Shown here piece by piece: positions 1 to 11,996 of a stretch of DNA of 64,000 bases (position 1 is its first letter; each line of letters starts with the position of its first letter). A model generated the notes under the pieces. The model searched no databases. It was not told the DNA's origin and worked only from the letters and a program-made list of their open reading frames with translations. This DNA comes from Platerodrilus igneus (lineage: Eukaryota > Arthropoda > Insecta > Coleoptera > Lycidae). The position numbers and the translations under genes were made by a program. Location: contig JARFIW010001481.1 in assembly GCA_036346225.1 (NCBI GenBank), positions 84,501 through 148,500 of the forward strand, given 5' to 3'.

Positions 1-2298
1 TTCGAAAATTCGGCTCTGAATGACCAAGAGCTATAGTGGGACTTGGCTCTTAGTTGAGTTGTAGAAGTTAGTCAAGAACTTGAGCTCTTCTCCTTGAAGC
101 GTAGTGGACTGTATATATCGTAATGTAGAAAAGTCCAGATGTCAAAGGATCTTTAGACAATTAGAATTCAACGCTTGTAAAATACTCCAGAACTTGGGTG
201 AACACACTTTTATTTGAAAAGCAAAATATTTCATTCATTTAAGAAAAAAAATTTAACATAAGAAAAGTAACAATAAATTATGACAGCAACGGTGTACTTG
301 ATTTTTAATTACTGTATATTTTGCAATGCACAAGTTCACTTTCATCTAGAACTCTTTATGAAATGGAACGGTAACATGTTATTTTTAAAAGGTGGGAATG
401 TGTGAGAAACCCCAGCCACATACATTAGCTTTAACCTATTTGCTCTGGTTTTGCTGCAGTTAAATCTGATACGAATTGGGTTTTGATTTAGACTTACGTG
501 AGTTTGTTTATTAATCAGCACAAGGCTCTTATATTAATTAGCTATTATATTTAACCATAACTGAATGCTACCTAACCTGTTCGACGCAATGCAACTTCAT
601 ATTGCCATGTGAGAAAATTTTTTGCAGTTCGTACACTCACATACAGTAATACTAAATTCAATAAAAACAAGCTAGGATAAAATTAATTGATTTGGAATAA
701 AATAGTCTAATTTTACTACATAGAAAACTCGACTACCAAGGGCTACATAGAGTATATATAAAAATATGCATAACTAAGCAGCTATTCAAGGTAAATCTGG
801 GTCAGTGGCATTTGCTGCGCTACAGCGCCTTTCTGAACGTTCTTGTACAATAAAAAGCTTCTACACAGAAACAAAGACATCCTAGGCGCTAACTACACTC
901 CAAGCTTTGCACTTTTAGTGCTCAAATATTGAGGGGCACAGACATCGTAGCAGAAAAATGTTTCAAATATGATATGCTTTATTGATTAACATGTTGACAA
1001 CGGCTGCGACTATCCTTTTATTTGCTGTTACTAACAGTAGAAACTGTTTTCTGCAAGCAATGCAGACACAAGAATGTTAGTTAGCACAAGAAGATTTGTT
1101 ACGGTGAAAGTCAATTATAAAGAAATAAAGGAATTTTAGTACATACAAGACAGTAACTGTAATATTTTGTTTAGTGAAAATTACAGAAACCAAACTATGC
1201 CTTTTGCTAAACCGCAAAATGCACGAAATCCATATTTCATGTCAATTGAGTCATTTTATTTTGAAAGCGATAAAAGGTATAAAGCTTTCGCGTGACTATG
1301 AAAATAATAAATTTATATAGGATTACGATATTTAACCTTGAAAGCTGTACAGATAGTTTATTAGTGATGTTTTCCACAAGCAATTAATATTTTAATTTTT
1401 AAATATTTAAGTTGGAAAGCTCTTGACTAATGTAAAATCCCAAGAGCCTGAAGAATTTAATTATTACAGAATATAGAAAAATGGTTGTATTAGTAAAAAC
1501 TTGAAACTTACAGTTTTCTTATACTTCAAAAATGGGAAATATAATAGTTCCAATCTCACACTGCTCTACAGTAACCTTTATTAAAAGGTAAATTTCTATA
1601 AATAGTCTTGTGAATCTGATATTTTGAAACTTCAGTAGATAGTTAGTTTAATGATGTGTTATATTCCAGAAAACTATGAGAACTTTCCTAGGTACGGCGT
1701 TAGAACGAAAAGACTTAGGACACCTGAATTAATGATCCCAATTATTTGTTTGTATTTTAATTTATTAAAAGGCATAGGTAAAATACACCAAATATGTATA
1801 TTTATGCATTTGAAGAGTTTATTTAAAAAAACTTGACAGGCACACGACGAATTTATTGAGAAATGAGTTTCACAAATTAAAACAAATTTCAAATCTTTGA
1901 CTATTAGTATTGTAAATCATAAGATAATCATTCATTATATTAATTAGTTTATTCTTTTCATTTCCATGTTAAGCTAGCCTATGGCTGCTTGACCAGAAGC
2001 TATCATCCAATTAACTTACTGCAAACTTATTGGTTCAACCACTTGAATTAATTAATTTATTAATTAGCTATACTGATCTAACTCGAATGCATTGTATTAT
2101 AATGTTTCTACCAGTTATAAACTTTATACGATAAATCCGCAGTGGAAGTGTATTATTTTTAACTGCAAGATGGGGTGACACTACATAAATAAGTTTATAG
2201 GATAAACTCACCTATTTAAGTTAAATCACATGTACAGAATAAACGAACTGTATACTATTTTCTGTTGAAATTAACTAGTTCCCCGTAAATTTTTACTT
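1..2298. other. Non-coding AT-rich stretch, old dispersed repeat traces
   Basis: I see no gene here. Open frames are short and lack coding character. A stretch near 1,225-1,260 (patched around TCAATTGAGTCATTTTA) resembles 42,058-42,092 (CTAATTGAGTCATTTA), and the block near 720-740 resembles about 42,280-42,310, so old copies of one dispersed family are probably present in both places. Boundaries cannot be set by eye. Confidence 0.4.
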
Positions 2299-2339
2299 TT
2301 GTATACGTACCGTAATATAACTTTTCCTTCTCTGTTTTC

Positions 2340-2605
2340 CATTTCAACCTTCCTTTACCTTTTATTATCATCCATACCTCAACCTTTCTCTACCTCAACC
2401 TCCACCACTCTCTATTATCCGCCAACTTCAATCTCCTTCCACCTCAACGTTCCTCCACCTCAATCATTCTTGTACCTCAGTTATCCTCCACGTCCACCTT
2501 CCAACTATCTCAATCATCCCCCATCTCAACCTTCTTTGTACTTTAATCGTCCGCCACCTCAATCGTCCTCCACCTCAATCATCATTCACATCCCTTTAGT
2601 CCTCA
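2340..2605 (+). repeat. Pyrimidine-rich minisatellite (CCTCAATC/TCCTCCA type)
   Basis: A degenerate tandem array of roughly 12-18-bp units built from CCACCTCAA and TCATCCTC words. Strand asymmetry is extreme: almost no G on the + strand. The reading frame through it (2,299-2,610) encodes only Ser/Pro/Tyr/Leu runs, which is what the repeat itself dictates, so I do not call a protein. Confidence 0.6.
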
Positions 2606-3038
2606 TATAGGTAATAAATAGATCTTGCTGTGCTTTCAACTATCCCTGTTTCAACTACCTTTCATATAGTTAACAAAACCCACAACAACTATACTTCGGG
2701 TAACTAGTTTCAGCTAACTTTACAAGGTCACGGTGACGTCACAGTCTTTTAAAAATAAAGAGCATGGCAATGATATTCTAGTCAATAATTGGATACATAG
2801 AGACCGTCGAGGTTTTTGAATTGCAAAATGTACGGAATTTTGCTTCTATACATAAAGCCTTTGACTCCATAGACAAGTAGATCCATTCTTTCGTGTAATT
2901 CTTGCAGTTTGTGGTAATTTTTTAGTTATGGCTTTCTAACTATCTTCTGCATACGTATCTTGTTTGGTCGATTTCCTCTTGCTGGTATTGAAGGCAATCC
3001 CGATTTTTACACACACTGTTGTATAGTGTATGTCCATC

Positions 3039-3327
3039 AGAAGGCGGTTTCACGACGTAGTTGTGACCACTATGCCGAAGGTGCCGGGTTCGAATCCCGA
3101 CACGGTCCGTTTGAAAAATGTTAGGCGAGCATTTTTACAAAAATATTTCTTCGTTCGGATGAGAGGTAAAATGGAAGTGCCGTGTGTGAGTGTTGTCACG
3201 CACGTGAAACATCTCTACCTTGCTTGGAACAGCAAGGGTTTGGCAAAATTCAAAATTACCAGGTAAAAAAACTTGCTTCCTGTCCAATGTAGCACCTTTG
3301 GGTGGAGCATTGGAAAATCAAATGTTG
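3039..3327 (+). mobile_element. tRNA-headed SINE, copy 1
   Basis: The head contains a perfect Pol III B box (GGTTCGAATCC, 3,087-3,097) preceded by a degenerate A-box region (around 3,050-3,070). The body carries TTCGGATGAGAGGTAAAATGG and a GTCACGCACGTGAAA block, then a tail ending in GGAGCATTGGAAAATCA. The central TTCGGATGAGA...CACGTTAAAGA-type block resembles the conserved central domain that I know from widespread metazoan SINE superfamilies; I cannot name the superfamily with confidence. The copy is followed directly by a second one in the same orientation, and two 5'-truncated copies lie on the minus strand in the inverted-repeat element. Open frames across it are accidental. Confidence 0.75.
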
Positions 3328-3339
3328 TGTATGTGTACC

Positions 3340-3676
3340 AAGCGGCTCCGTGGCGTAGTTGTTATGCGTCTGACTACCGTGTTTAAGGTCCCGGGTTAGA
3401 ATATCGACACGGTCCGCTTGAAAAATGTTAAGCGAGCGTGATCCGCTTGAAAAATGTTAGGCGAGCGTTTTTCACAAAAGTGCGCCCTCGTTTGGATGAA
3501 AAGTAAAATGGACGTCCCGTGTGTGTGTGTGTTATCACGTACGTCAAATATTCCTACCTTGCTTGCATCAGCAAGGGTTTGGCAAAATTCAAAATCTTCC
3601 AGGTAAAGAGAACTCGCTTCCTGCCCAATGTAGTATCTTTGGGTGGAGCATTGGAAAATCAAACGTAGTATATGTT
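3340..3676 (+). mobile_element. tRNA-headed SINE, copy 2 (tandem)
   Basis: Same family as the copy just upstream and in the same orientation. The A box is good (TGGCGTAGTTGTTATGCG from 3,351) but the B box is damaged (GGTTAGAATAT). A segment GCTTGAAAAATGTTAAGCGA is duplicated inside the element (about 3,417-3,470), making this copy longer than its neighbour. Body and 3' end follow copy 1. The head-to-tail arrangement suggests either two insertions at one preferred site or a tandem duplication followed by divergence. Confidence 0.75.
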
Positions 3677-3889
3677 TACCACTTATAGGTTGTAAGACTC
3701 TCGGTTTTAAATGAGCCAAAAAGTCCTTTATAGGGCAAATGGACAATGTTTAGCGTAACCCCTTCATGTGTGGTGTACGCCAAGGTTAGAAATCCTGCTT
3801 TCATTAGTTGGTCTATCATCTGCTATTTTGATAAATACTTTCTTAAAAAATCTTATAAATAGCGTACCAATTTGATACCATCCCTTTCC

Positions 3890-4235
3890 GCAAGAACGCC
3901 CACATAACTTTAAGGGTCTTTCTTGCTAACTACAAATGCACATAGCTCGGAAAATCCAGATGTTCCTAAGTCGGTCCACTGGCACATAAAATTCCTTCAG
4001 TCTCTCTAATAAGATGTTCTTTGTCTAACATATCTTTGCATTGTTCTCGTATTGTAGCAATTTTTCATGTAGTCCAACTTCTGCCTTTTTGCATCCATTT
4101 TTTCTAATTCCAGCTGTCTTTATCATCCACTTACAGCGTATGGCGCGCTAAATGGGACCATTTCTTTTAGCGTAAAAGGATAGAGTTTGTTACCAATATT
4201 TACGTGTTGTCTTACAACCTCGAGGCAAATGATAG
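3890..4235 (-). pseudogene. Possible Ty3/gypsy-type reverse transcriptase remnant
   Basis: On the minus strand, shifting frames give fragments that resemble the region just before and at the start of a gypsy-type RT: VRQHVNIGNKLYPF near 4,170-4,217, and IREQCKDMLDKEHLIRE near 4,000-4,055, compared with the family pattern in which a DML/I-R-E motif precedes the conserved SPW box. Several stops and frame changes interrupt it and no YxDD box is present. I infer an old pol fragment; chance similarity is possible because each matching stretch is short. Confidence 0.3.
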
Positions 4236-5171
4236 ACATATTAATCAAACCCGATTCTAAAATAATTGTCTTTTGGAATTGTAGCGGATGCTGCTGCAGA
4301 TTGTGTAAAATATGCGTTGCCTGCTCTGGTGTAGCACCTTTGAAGGATGTTTACTTTATCTGGCCGTCTTCTTCTTCTACTATATCTAAGTACATTATAG
4401 GTAAATAGTTAAAACTAAACGCCGAAAACGTATACTTTATCAATTTTTCACTTTTTACTAGTTTTTTGGACAACTTAATTTGTCAGCCAGTCAACATTTT
4501 TGTGTTGCTGTTCCCTAATATAGGTATTGTAGTAGATTATGACACACTAAACAGCAGCTATTTTGTAACTTGCCCGACTGCTTACTCCACATTTTGGCAA
4601 ATGGCATCGAGTACATGTGGCTTTTAAAAAGTATAACTTAAAATTCTCCCAATAAAACTAAACAGTCTTTTTAGAAATTATAGACCTAGTCCGCACTAAC
4701 ATAATTTCCAGTTGTGCAGTTGTATATTGTCGCTTCCAATCGCATATTACAGTGTTCTTTAGCCACAGCAGACGCGAATATTTATCTTAAACGTACATCT
4801 GAGCAATGTAGAAAATCTAGTAAGTTTTATAAAACCCCTATAAGGTATTCACTGCTTTGTTTTTACACTACGGCACAATTTCATCCTATTTTAGTGAGGG
4901 GCAATTTCACCATCTTCGCAAAATCTTTTGTATTTAATAAGTAACGTTTTACTATAATTTTTATTTACCTAATATAAAATACTTAATAAAATACAGCTAC
5001 TTTTACACACAAAACTCAATCATTTCCTTATTTTTTATTTGAAGTTATTTTTCTAACCTATCAAATTTAATTCTTATTTTATAAATTAGATCTATAATTT
5101 CTTCTTGTATATTGCTTTTGTAACCAATAATTTGATACGTACGACAGATGTCGATCGATTATATAATCTTT
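4236..5171. other. AT-rich non-coding stretch
   Basis: No gene or repeat recognised. The last four bases (CTTT, 5,168-5,171) are the left copy of the target-site duplication of the gypsy element. Confidence 0.5.
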
Positions 5172-6905
5172 TGTAACAATTTTATTTTCGCAGTAAAAAA
5201 TCTATTCATGAAAGGTACAACGAATGTTAAAACACCTTTATTAACTAAAGTAATAATACGTGTAACAATCAAATCCTTACATTAATACAGTATCTAGAGT
5301 CGTTAGTCTATTTGTTTCGGAGTTCGGTGTATTCCACAGCCACTGGCGCGCGCGTGAGAGGTTTGACAACCCCACTCGGGACCCTCCCACGATAGAAGAA
5401 CGCGGCAAAAGCACTCGTCGATAGGTAAGAGCAGCGACAGCATGCATTTGAAATTAATGGCGAGTGACCTCCGGGTCGCATTATTTATGTGACACACTTC
5501 CTGAGTAACGGTTGGTATTGTATATTCGTTATCATAGTACCTAATTTAACAATTTGTTTAGCGCAACGACAACTTAGAATCTACAATTTAGAAACTCTAA
5601 CTTATAGACTACGCAATGAAAATTACATTTGTAACTAAGATTAGACAACGGAAGATTACGCTACAAAAGTTATGCAGCCTTGAATCAATGTAAGAAACCC
5701 GCTTCGCTTCAACACCTGTATTTAAAGCATGGAAAGCAAGAATAATTAGCTGCAGATTCCGCACGGCGATGTAGTTTCCATTCCAGCCAAGGACAACAGC
5801 CCGGGGTTTGGTTCGTAATAGCTTTAAGATTTCCTCAGTGCTTCCTTCTAAAAGCACGTTATTTCGTTTTGTTTTATAGAAGCACAAATTTGTTATTCAG
5901 TTTATCTGTAGCTAAGCTGGTTTTCTCCAGTATCAAATTTAATTTCACTTAGTTTCGTAGATATGTGACTACACGTGGCTTCAACATAAATTAACAGCTG
6001 CGGTTACGTCACCTGTTTGTTTGAAATATGCCGTCAACAATTGCACAATTGCTAACAGATGTTTAGTATTACATTACTACCACCTTTGATAAAATTAGAG
6101 AATATCTTTGTGAATATTTTGACTTCAAATTGATTTTAATACCGTTAACTTAAAGAGAAAATTTTGTATATTAATTTGTAAATGACCTACACAGATCTGA
6201 TTGGGTTATGAAACCTTAGTATAACCAGTCACACTGGATTGTAATATATTTGAGTAAGGATCAAGTTGATAAACCTTACATTAACTTTGCAAGTATTTCA
6301 AGTATTCATTTTATTTTATAGCATTGAATTTTATTTACAGAAACGGAAAAAATTCTCTCTAGTAAATTTATAATCCACGCTTAAAGTCTTTTTATTCTGA
6401 TCTAGTTTGATCAGACCTGATAAACAAAAAGCAATAAGAGTTAAATTTTATGACACCCTTATGTAGAAAATATTCTCTATGCATTTTAGGTATATTTGAG
6501 GGACGCAAATTGTGTTCCCATTTTCTATGTGACTTAATTATTATTTTTCCTTACAGGGACAGCGTCTTATTCTGTTAAGACAAGTTTTTGTGTCAGCGAA
6601 GGCGATCTTTTTTTCTTTGGGTCTCCACGTCCGCCCTTAGAAATTTGCCATGCCATTAACATAAATCAATCTGGACTTGGTGGCGCCTGTTTGTTTTAGT
6701 TTGAGTGTGACCCCCCTACAGATTTCGACTTACCCCCATTGCTCATAGCTCTACCCAAGGAATAGACCCTAGTTACGTCGGAAGACTTTGTTTTGCAGAC
6801 ACCTGACTTGGAGCATGGTGATAATAAAGTAGTGTCGGCCAGAGAAATATAGGAAAACATTTCACTGGCACCCATGTGTGGGATTGGCCAGGAAAATTGG
6901 TTACA
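5172..6905 (+). repeat. 5' LTR of the gypsy element
   Basis: Ends are TG...CA. Length, 1.73 kb, is long for a gypsy LTR. It holds a GC-richer block (about 5,330-5,480), a pyrimidine tract with CAG resembling a 3' splice acceptor near 6,545-6,556, and an AATAAA at 6,833-6,838 about 70 bp before the end. The final 350 bp are the part conserved in the diverged LTR at 52.45-54.16 kb, which suggests R/U5. Minus-strand open frames of 64 and 92 residues inside it recur in the 3' LTR only because the sequence recurs. Confidence 0.95.
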
Positions 6906-6906
6906 C

Positions 6907-6933
6907 TGGCGCCGGCAACGTTTGGGGCCTCGA
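6907..6933 (+). promoter_or_regulatory. Primer binding site (tRNA-Lys-like)
   Basis: One base after the LTR end, TGGCGCC starts the motif, followed by GGCAACGTTTGGGGCCTCGA. TGG is the complement of a tRNA 3' CCA. The remainder resembles the TGGCGCCCAACGTGGGGC site used by several gypsy elements primed by tRNA-Lys, but with a few inserted bases. Primer identity is therefore a suggestion only. Confidence 0.7.
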
Positions 6934-7355
6934 AATTTGTTTGTTCATAATTTGATTTACTTCGAAATTTATTTGTTCAAAATTTAATTTGCTTCGAAAT
7001 TTGTTAGCTCAAAATTTATTTTGCTTTGAAGTCCATTTGTCCAAAAATTATTTTGCTCCGAAATTTGTTTGCTTAAAGTCTATTTGACATTTAGATTTGT
7101 TTGTTCGCTTTTGATAAAAGATTGGTTGTAATGTTAATCCCCATACAGTCAATTAATTAATTTGGTCAAATTTACTTTTGGCTTTCATTCTATTTTGACC
7201 CCTTATAATTTTTTTTGATATCGTTTTGGCAAAAATAATTTTACCAAAAACATCTTTTGATTTTTACCTTTAGTAGTACGAATTTGTTTTGATAACTTTT
7301 GTAAGGTTCGGATCAGTTAGATTTATCGGTTTGATTCCATTAGGCTTGAGTAATC
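6934..7355 (+). other. 5' untranslated leader of the gypsy element
   Basis: Non-coding leader with a degenerate, roughly 30-40-bp repeated phrase (TTCGAAATTTGTTTGTTCAAAATTTA and variants, about 6,932-7,110). No ORF. Confidence 0.6.
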
Positions 7356-8700
7356 ATGTCGGAAAAATTCCAAATTGTTTGTCTACTTAAAGAAGAATTG
7401 GAGTATGAACTAAGAATCAGAGGAGTGGTGAGTGAGAGACAAGTGTTGGAGAAAAGGAAAATTTTAGGTAGATTGTTGGCTAAAGAAATAGATAAGCCTG
7501 GTTGTTTGATTGATCTTTCGTGTTATGAAGTAGACTTTGCAACGGAAAGTAAAGAAATTTCAGTTTCAGTCGAGTCAGTTCGTAATGTTGTGTCCGAATT
7601 TGAAGGTGACTCATCAGACTCAATTTTAGGAGAGCTTGTTCAAGGTTAAACCACCTTTCGGGGCGAGTTAAGCGCATGAAAATCCTTCAGTAAATTCCGA
7701 GGAAGCAATTAAGTTCAGAAATGAGACAGTAGCAACGATATTAACCCTTGAAGCTGACTTATACGATAAAATCAATAAAAGTACAGAGTCCACCTATTTG
7801 GATCGGTCCGTTGTAGTATCTCCTTCAGTTGCTAGTGCACCTATTCATTCGACTTCGTATGTAACGCCTTCCGTACCTATAGGTTCATGGCCTGTAAAAT
7901 TCTCAGGTGATCCCAAACAACTATATTCATTTTTAGATAGAGTTAGTGATTTAGCACAATCTCGTAAGGTATCCGAAGCTGATTTATTTGGATCAGCATG
8001 TGAACTTTGTGGGTGACGCTTTAGTTTGGTTTAGAACAGTGAAAAGTTCATTGAGAGACTGGAACTCCTTGTTAGAACGTTTAAGGAAGATTTCCTACCT
8101 GGTTCTTCAGATGATGACATTTGGGAAAAGATCAGAAATCGTCGCCAAGGTAAAGACGAAAGGATTATTTTATTTGTCGCGCATATGCAAACCCTGTTTA
8201 GTAGACTGACCAACGAACCAGCAGAAGTTACTAAAGTTAAGATGATAAGAAGAAATTTGGTTCCTGAATATATTTCAGCACTTGCATTGTCGGACATTCA
8301 AGATTTGTCTACCTTAGTAAATTTGTGTAAAGGTTAGAAGAAGCTTCTTTGATGAAACTAAACTTGGTTTCAGCATCTTCTAGTAAACCTAACAAGATTT
8401 GCAACCTCTAAGCATCAATTTGAGAACAAACCTCCTGGGTTGAATGAAAAGTTTGTGCTGTTAAGAGTAGGGTGTTTCAGAATAAATTAGTTAATCCCCA
8501 AGTAACAGTAGCGGATAAGAGCTCTTTGGAGTCCTCAGTTTGTAATTCCTTTAGTCCCGATAAGAGAAATAATTTTGTTTGTTGGAATTGCTCCCGTAGT
8601 GGACATTGGTTCAGAGATTGTAGAGCAACTAAAAGATTTTTGTTTTGGATGTGGTCGAAAAGGCGTTAAGGCTACGTCATGCCCACAATGCTCAAAAACC
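7356..8700 (+). pseudogene. gag: gag (capsid/nucleocapsid), frameshifted
   Basis: The ATG at 7,356 is the first good start after the leader. The N-terminal segment has a helical LKEELEYELRIRG motif typical of arthropod gypsy Gag N-termini. The middle carries a retrotransposon-Gag-like stretch (WPVKFSGDPKQLYSF at about 7,890-7,935; later IRNRRQGKDERI near 8,125-8,163 and the LVPEYISAL region). A nucleocapsid zinc knuckle C-X2-C-X4-H-X4-C is encoded at 8,580-8,621, followed after a one-base slip in a T run (near 8,637) by a second Cys-rich motif (FGCGRK..). Frame changes occur near 7,650-7,677, 8,010, 8,080, 8,335 and 8,637. The product would package the element RNA in particles. Confidence 0.85.
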
Positions 8701-8862
8701 AGTAAGGCGGCAGGCGCATAGTGGTCGGCATCCTGTTCCGCGTAATAAGGCCATGGTTATGATTTGTAAACAAGAAAAATACTTTTGTAAAGACGAGTGG
8801 TCAAGATGGCTTACAGTTGTTAAAATTTTTGTCAGGACTCTCCGAAGCCTAAGAATAATACT

Positions 8863-9279
8863 TTGTTCATTGAGAAGCAGTGTGATAATCGACCTTACAT
8901 TATGGTGAAATTAATGGATAGAGACATTACCGGTCTTCTAGATTCGGGATGCACTACCTCAGTGGTAGGATCTTTAGCCCTTTCAATTGTTAGAAAATTA
9001 GACTTGAAAATTTTAGTTCAGCAAAACGGGTATCACTACAGCTGATGGTTCAATAAAGTCTGTTGTAGGCTCAGTAGATTTGCCAATTTGTATAGGTAAT
9101 GACTGCCGCATCCTTAATGCATTAGTGGTTCCGTCCCTACCGCATACATTTATCTTCGGTAGTGACTTTGCAAAATTATTTGGTGTAGTTGCTGACTTTA
9201 GAAGTAATAATTGGTTTATCCAAAGTAACATTGGGAACGACATTGGGTATATAGGTTCGTCTTCCATCCCTTTGAACAC
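8863..9279 (+). pseudogene. pol: pol: aspartic protease domain
   Basis: The retropepsin active site LLDSGCTTSVVG is visible, with the DSG triad at 8,941-8,949. Downstream, after a frame change near 9,030-9,040, comes ADGSIKSVVGSV and a hydrophobic FIFGSDFAKLFG segment that corresponds to the usual second conserved strand (ILG.DFL). It would cleave the Gag-Pol polyprotein. The frameshift separates the catalytic part from the rest of pol. Confidence 0.85.
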
Positions 9280-10408
9280 TGAAGATTCTTTATTTGGTTT
9301 ACATGACCTCTCAGATGCTCAATGTGTGCAAGCACAAGAGTTAATAAATTCATTTAGTGAGATTAGCAGCGACGATAGATTAGGACGAACTCACCTAATC
9401 GAAATGGACATAGACACAGGCAATGCCAAACCCTTCCACAAGAAACCATATGTCATGTCACCATATATGGGTAAGATATTGAATGAGGAGTTGGACGACA
9501 TGCTTAGACTTAAAGTTATAGAACCGTGTACTAGTCCGTGGTCCTCTCCAGTTTCGTTGGTTAAGAAAGCAGATGGAGAATATCGTTTCTGTTTCGATGG
9601 TAGAACCCTGAACGACTTAACTGTTCATGATTCGTACCCCCTTGCGAACGTAGATAGAATTCTCAATATGTTGAGAGGTGCGAACTACATTTCGTCTCTG
9701 GATTTGAGAAAATCGTTTTGGCAAATCCCCCTTTGTGAGTCGTCTAAAGATAAGACTGCCTTCAGTGTTATTTCACGAGGACAATTTAGATTTACATGCA
9801 TGCCATTTGGGTTGAAGAATGCTGCGCAGACACAACAGCGTTTAGTAGATGCGATTTTTGGTCCACGTTTTGAACCCCATGTATTTTGCTATTTGGACGA
9901 CATAATATTATGTTCGTCATCTTTTGAAGAACACCTAAAGTTATTGGTAGAGGTTAAGCAACGTCTAAAAGATGTTAACCTTACTATAAACATAAGTAAA
10001 TGCGAATTTTTTAAAAAGACACTTAAATTTTTGGGTTATATAGTAGGTTCTAACTCACTTCGTACAGATCCCGATAAGGTGTCGGCAATGGTTAACTTTC
10101 CTCGTCCGAAAACCACAACGGAGATTAAAAGGTTTATAGGAATGTGCAGCTGGTACCGTCGCTTTATAAAGAATTTTTCGTCTTTAGTTTCGCCTATTAA
10201 TGACCTCATTAAGAGTAAGAAAAAAGGTCAAACTGTAAACTGGAGTGCGGAAGCAGAAAATTCATTTGTGCTGATCAAGCAAGCATTAGTTTCTGCACCT
10301 CTTCTTTCGCAGCCAGACTACTCGGCACCCTTTATTGTTGAGTGTGACGCAAGCAACACTGGGTTAGGAGCTGTGTTGATTCAAAATGTAAAGGAGAAGA
10401 GCGTGTAA
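9280..10408 (+). CDS. pol: pol: reverse transcriptase (longest intact segment)
   Basis: This is the C-terminal part of the longest open stretch of the window (9,080-10,408, 442 codons). RT motifs appear in order: SPWSSPVSLVKK, RFCFDGRTLNDLT, SSLDLRKSFWQIPL, FTCMPFGLKNAAQT, and the catalytic FCYLDDIILCSS with YLDD at 9,890-9,901 (residues 271-274 of the open stretch), then KFLGYIVGS and IKRFIGMCSWYRRFI of the connection. The frame reads into RNase H (IVECDAS with the first catalytic Asp near 10,342) before breaking. The polymerase copies element RNA into DNA. All key residues are present. There is no start codon of its own; it belongs to a polyprotein. Confidence 0.93.
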
Positions 10409-10695
10409 TTTCGTACGCAAGTAAAACCTTGAGCCGTACCGAGCGCAATTATTCCACCACAGAGAGAGTGTTTAGCAGTTATTTTTGCAATTGAGAAATT
10501 TCGTCCGTGGGTAGAAGGAGTTCGCTTCACAGTTGTCACCGATCATTTTCGTTACTTTGGTTGAGTAATCTTCAGAATCCAACTGGAAAACTCGCCAGAT
10601 GGGCAGTTCGATTAAGGCAACATTCATTTGAATTGGTGCATAGGAAAGGAAAGTTTAATATAGTCCCAGATTGTCTTAGTCGTGGTGTTCCTTAG
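10330..10695 (+). pseudogene. pol: pol: RNase H domain, frameshifted
   Basis: The first catalytic Asp sits in VECDAS. After a frame change near 10,400-10,408 the strand reads ISYASKTLSRTE, then an ERECLAV-type motif with the catalytic Glu (around 10,460-10,480, again off frame), then TDHF with a third Asp, and WAVRLRQHSFELVHRKGK ending at a stop at 10,693. This is the standard gypsy RNase H layout. At least two indels separate the parts. Confidence 0.85.
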
Positions 10696-11996
10696 AAAAT
10701 CCAGAAGTTAATTTAGTAGAGATTAAACTTGATGGCGTAGACTTGTGGTATGAATCTTTGAGAAAGAAAATTTTGTTGTCCAGAAGCTACCCACAATGGA
10801 AAGTGGAAGATGGGTTTATTTATAAGTTTATACCTTCCTGTTACCGCATTCGGCGAATGTTGTAGAGTGGAAGTACTTAGTGCCAAAATCTCAGCGTATA
10901 GATGTCATTAAATCATGTCATGACCCCCTTCAGCAGGACATTTTGGTTCCTTAAAACTTTGTCTCGTGTTCAAGAATTATATTATTGGCCAAAGATGATC
11001 TTTGACGTACGTAAATTTTGTAGGAAGTGTTTGATTTGTGGTGCTCAAAACCACCCAATAAAGGTCCCCTTGGGATGATGGGAAAGGAGAAAGAGGTTGG
11101 ACTACCGTTCCAAACCATTGCGTTAGATTTGATGGGTCCGTTTCCTCGTTCCAAACGCGGACATAAATGGCTCTTAGTTGTTGGTGATTGGTTCTCGAAG
11201 TATTCGATTTTGCAACCTTTGCGTAGTGCCACGGCACATTTGATCGAGAAATTTTGGAAGAAAAAGTATTTCTTGTCTACGGAGTACCACAGTTTGTTAT
11301 TTGTGATAATGGTCCACAATTAATTGGACGTATTTTAAAGCTTTGTGTGCAAGGTACGAAATTCAAAAGATTTGGTATAATGCTGTTTATGCTCCCCAAT
11401 GCAATTTTGTGGAAAGAATCAATAAGACAGTTGGTACAGCAATCCGTTCATACGTAGAAGAACATGATACGTGGGATATTGAGATATCAAAGATCCAATA
11501 CGCAATCAACTCAGCAAAACATGAGTCCACCAACTATTCGCCAAATTTTTTAGTTTTTGGTCGTCAGGTACCTTTAAGTGGAAAAGCTTATAATGATAAT
11601 TTTATACCTGGTGAGGATGTTGATGTCGTCTCCAGTAGTAGACCTTCTTATGTTTTGGATCGTCAACCTTTGTTTGATATTTTTGGAAATGTCCGTGAAA
11701 ATTTGCATGTAGCTTATCAACGTTCGAGTAAACGCTACAATCTTAGGAGAAGAGACATTTCATTCCAAGTCGGAGAAAGTGTTTGGAGAGCTAATAAGGT
11801 CCTCTCGAGTGCTAGTGATAAGTTTTCCGCTAAGTTAGCTCCAAAGTTCGTTATGAGTAAAGTTCGAAAAAAACATTCCAATTTAGTGTATGAGTTAGAG
11901 AACGAAGATGGGACAAGAGCAGGGAAATGGCACGTAAAGGACTTGAAACCAGTTGAAGCGTCGTATCCAAAGGAAAATGATGATCCTGACGATTAG
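10696..11996 (+). pseudogene. pol: pol: integrase (HHCC, DD35E, GPY/F-like tail)
   Basis: Zinc-binding module: His residues in CHDP...GHFG near 10,915-10,945 and Cys residues in CRKCLICG near 11,022-11,043. Catalytic triad: Asp at 11,126-11,128 (LDLMGP), Asp at 11,305-11,307 (CDNGPQ) and Glu at 11,412-11,414 (FVERINKT); 35 residues separate the second Asp and the Glu after allowing for one indel. The C-terminal part (11,780-11,960) has KFSAKLAPKFV, similar to the GPY/F module of gypsy integrases, and ends with the TAG at 11,994. No chromodomain is evident. Frames change near 10,900 and 11,330. Confidence 0.88.

Noticed and set aside
2299..2610. 103-codon Ser/Pro-rich frame
   Set aside because: Dictated by the pyrimidine minisatellite.
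5303..5887. Minus-strand frames of 64 and 92 codons, repeated at 13,542-14,127
   Set aside because: They recur because they lie in the two LTRs. No motifs, no promoter, and the plus-strand element explains the sequence.
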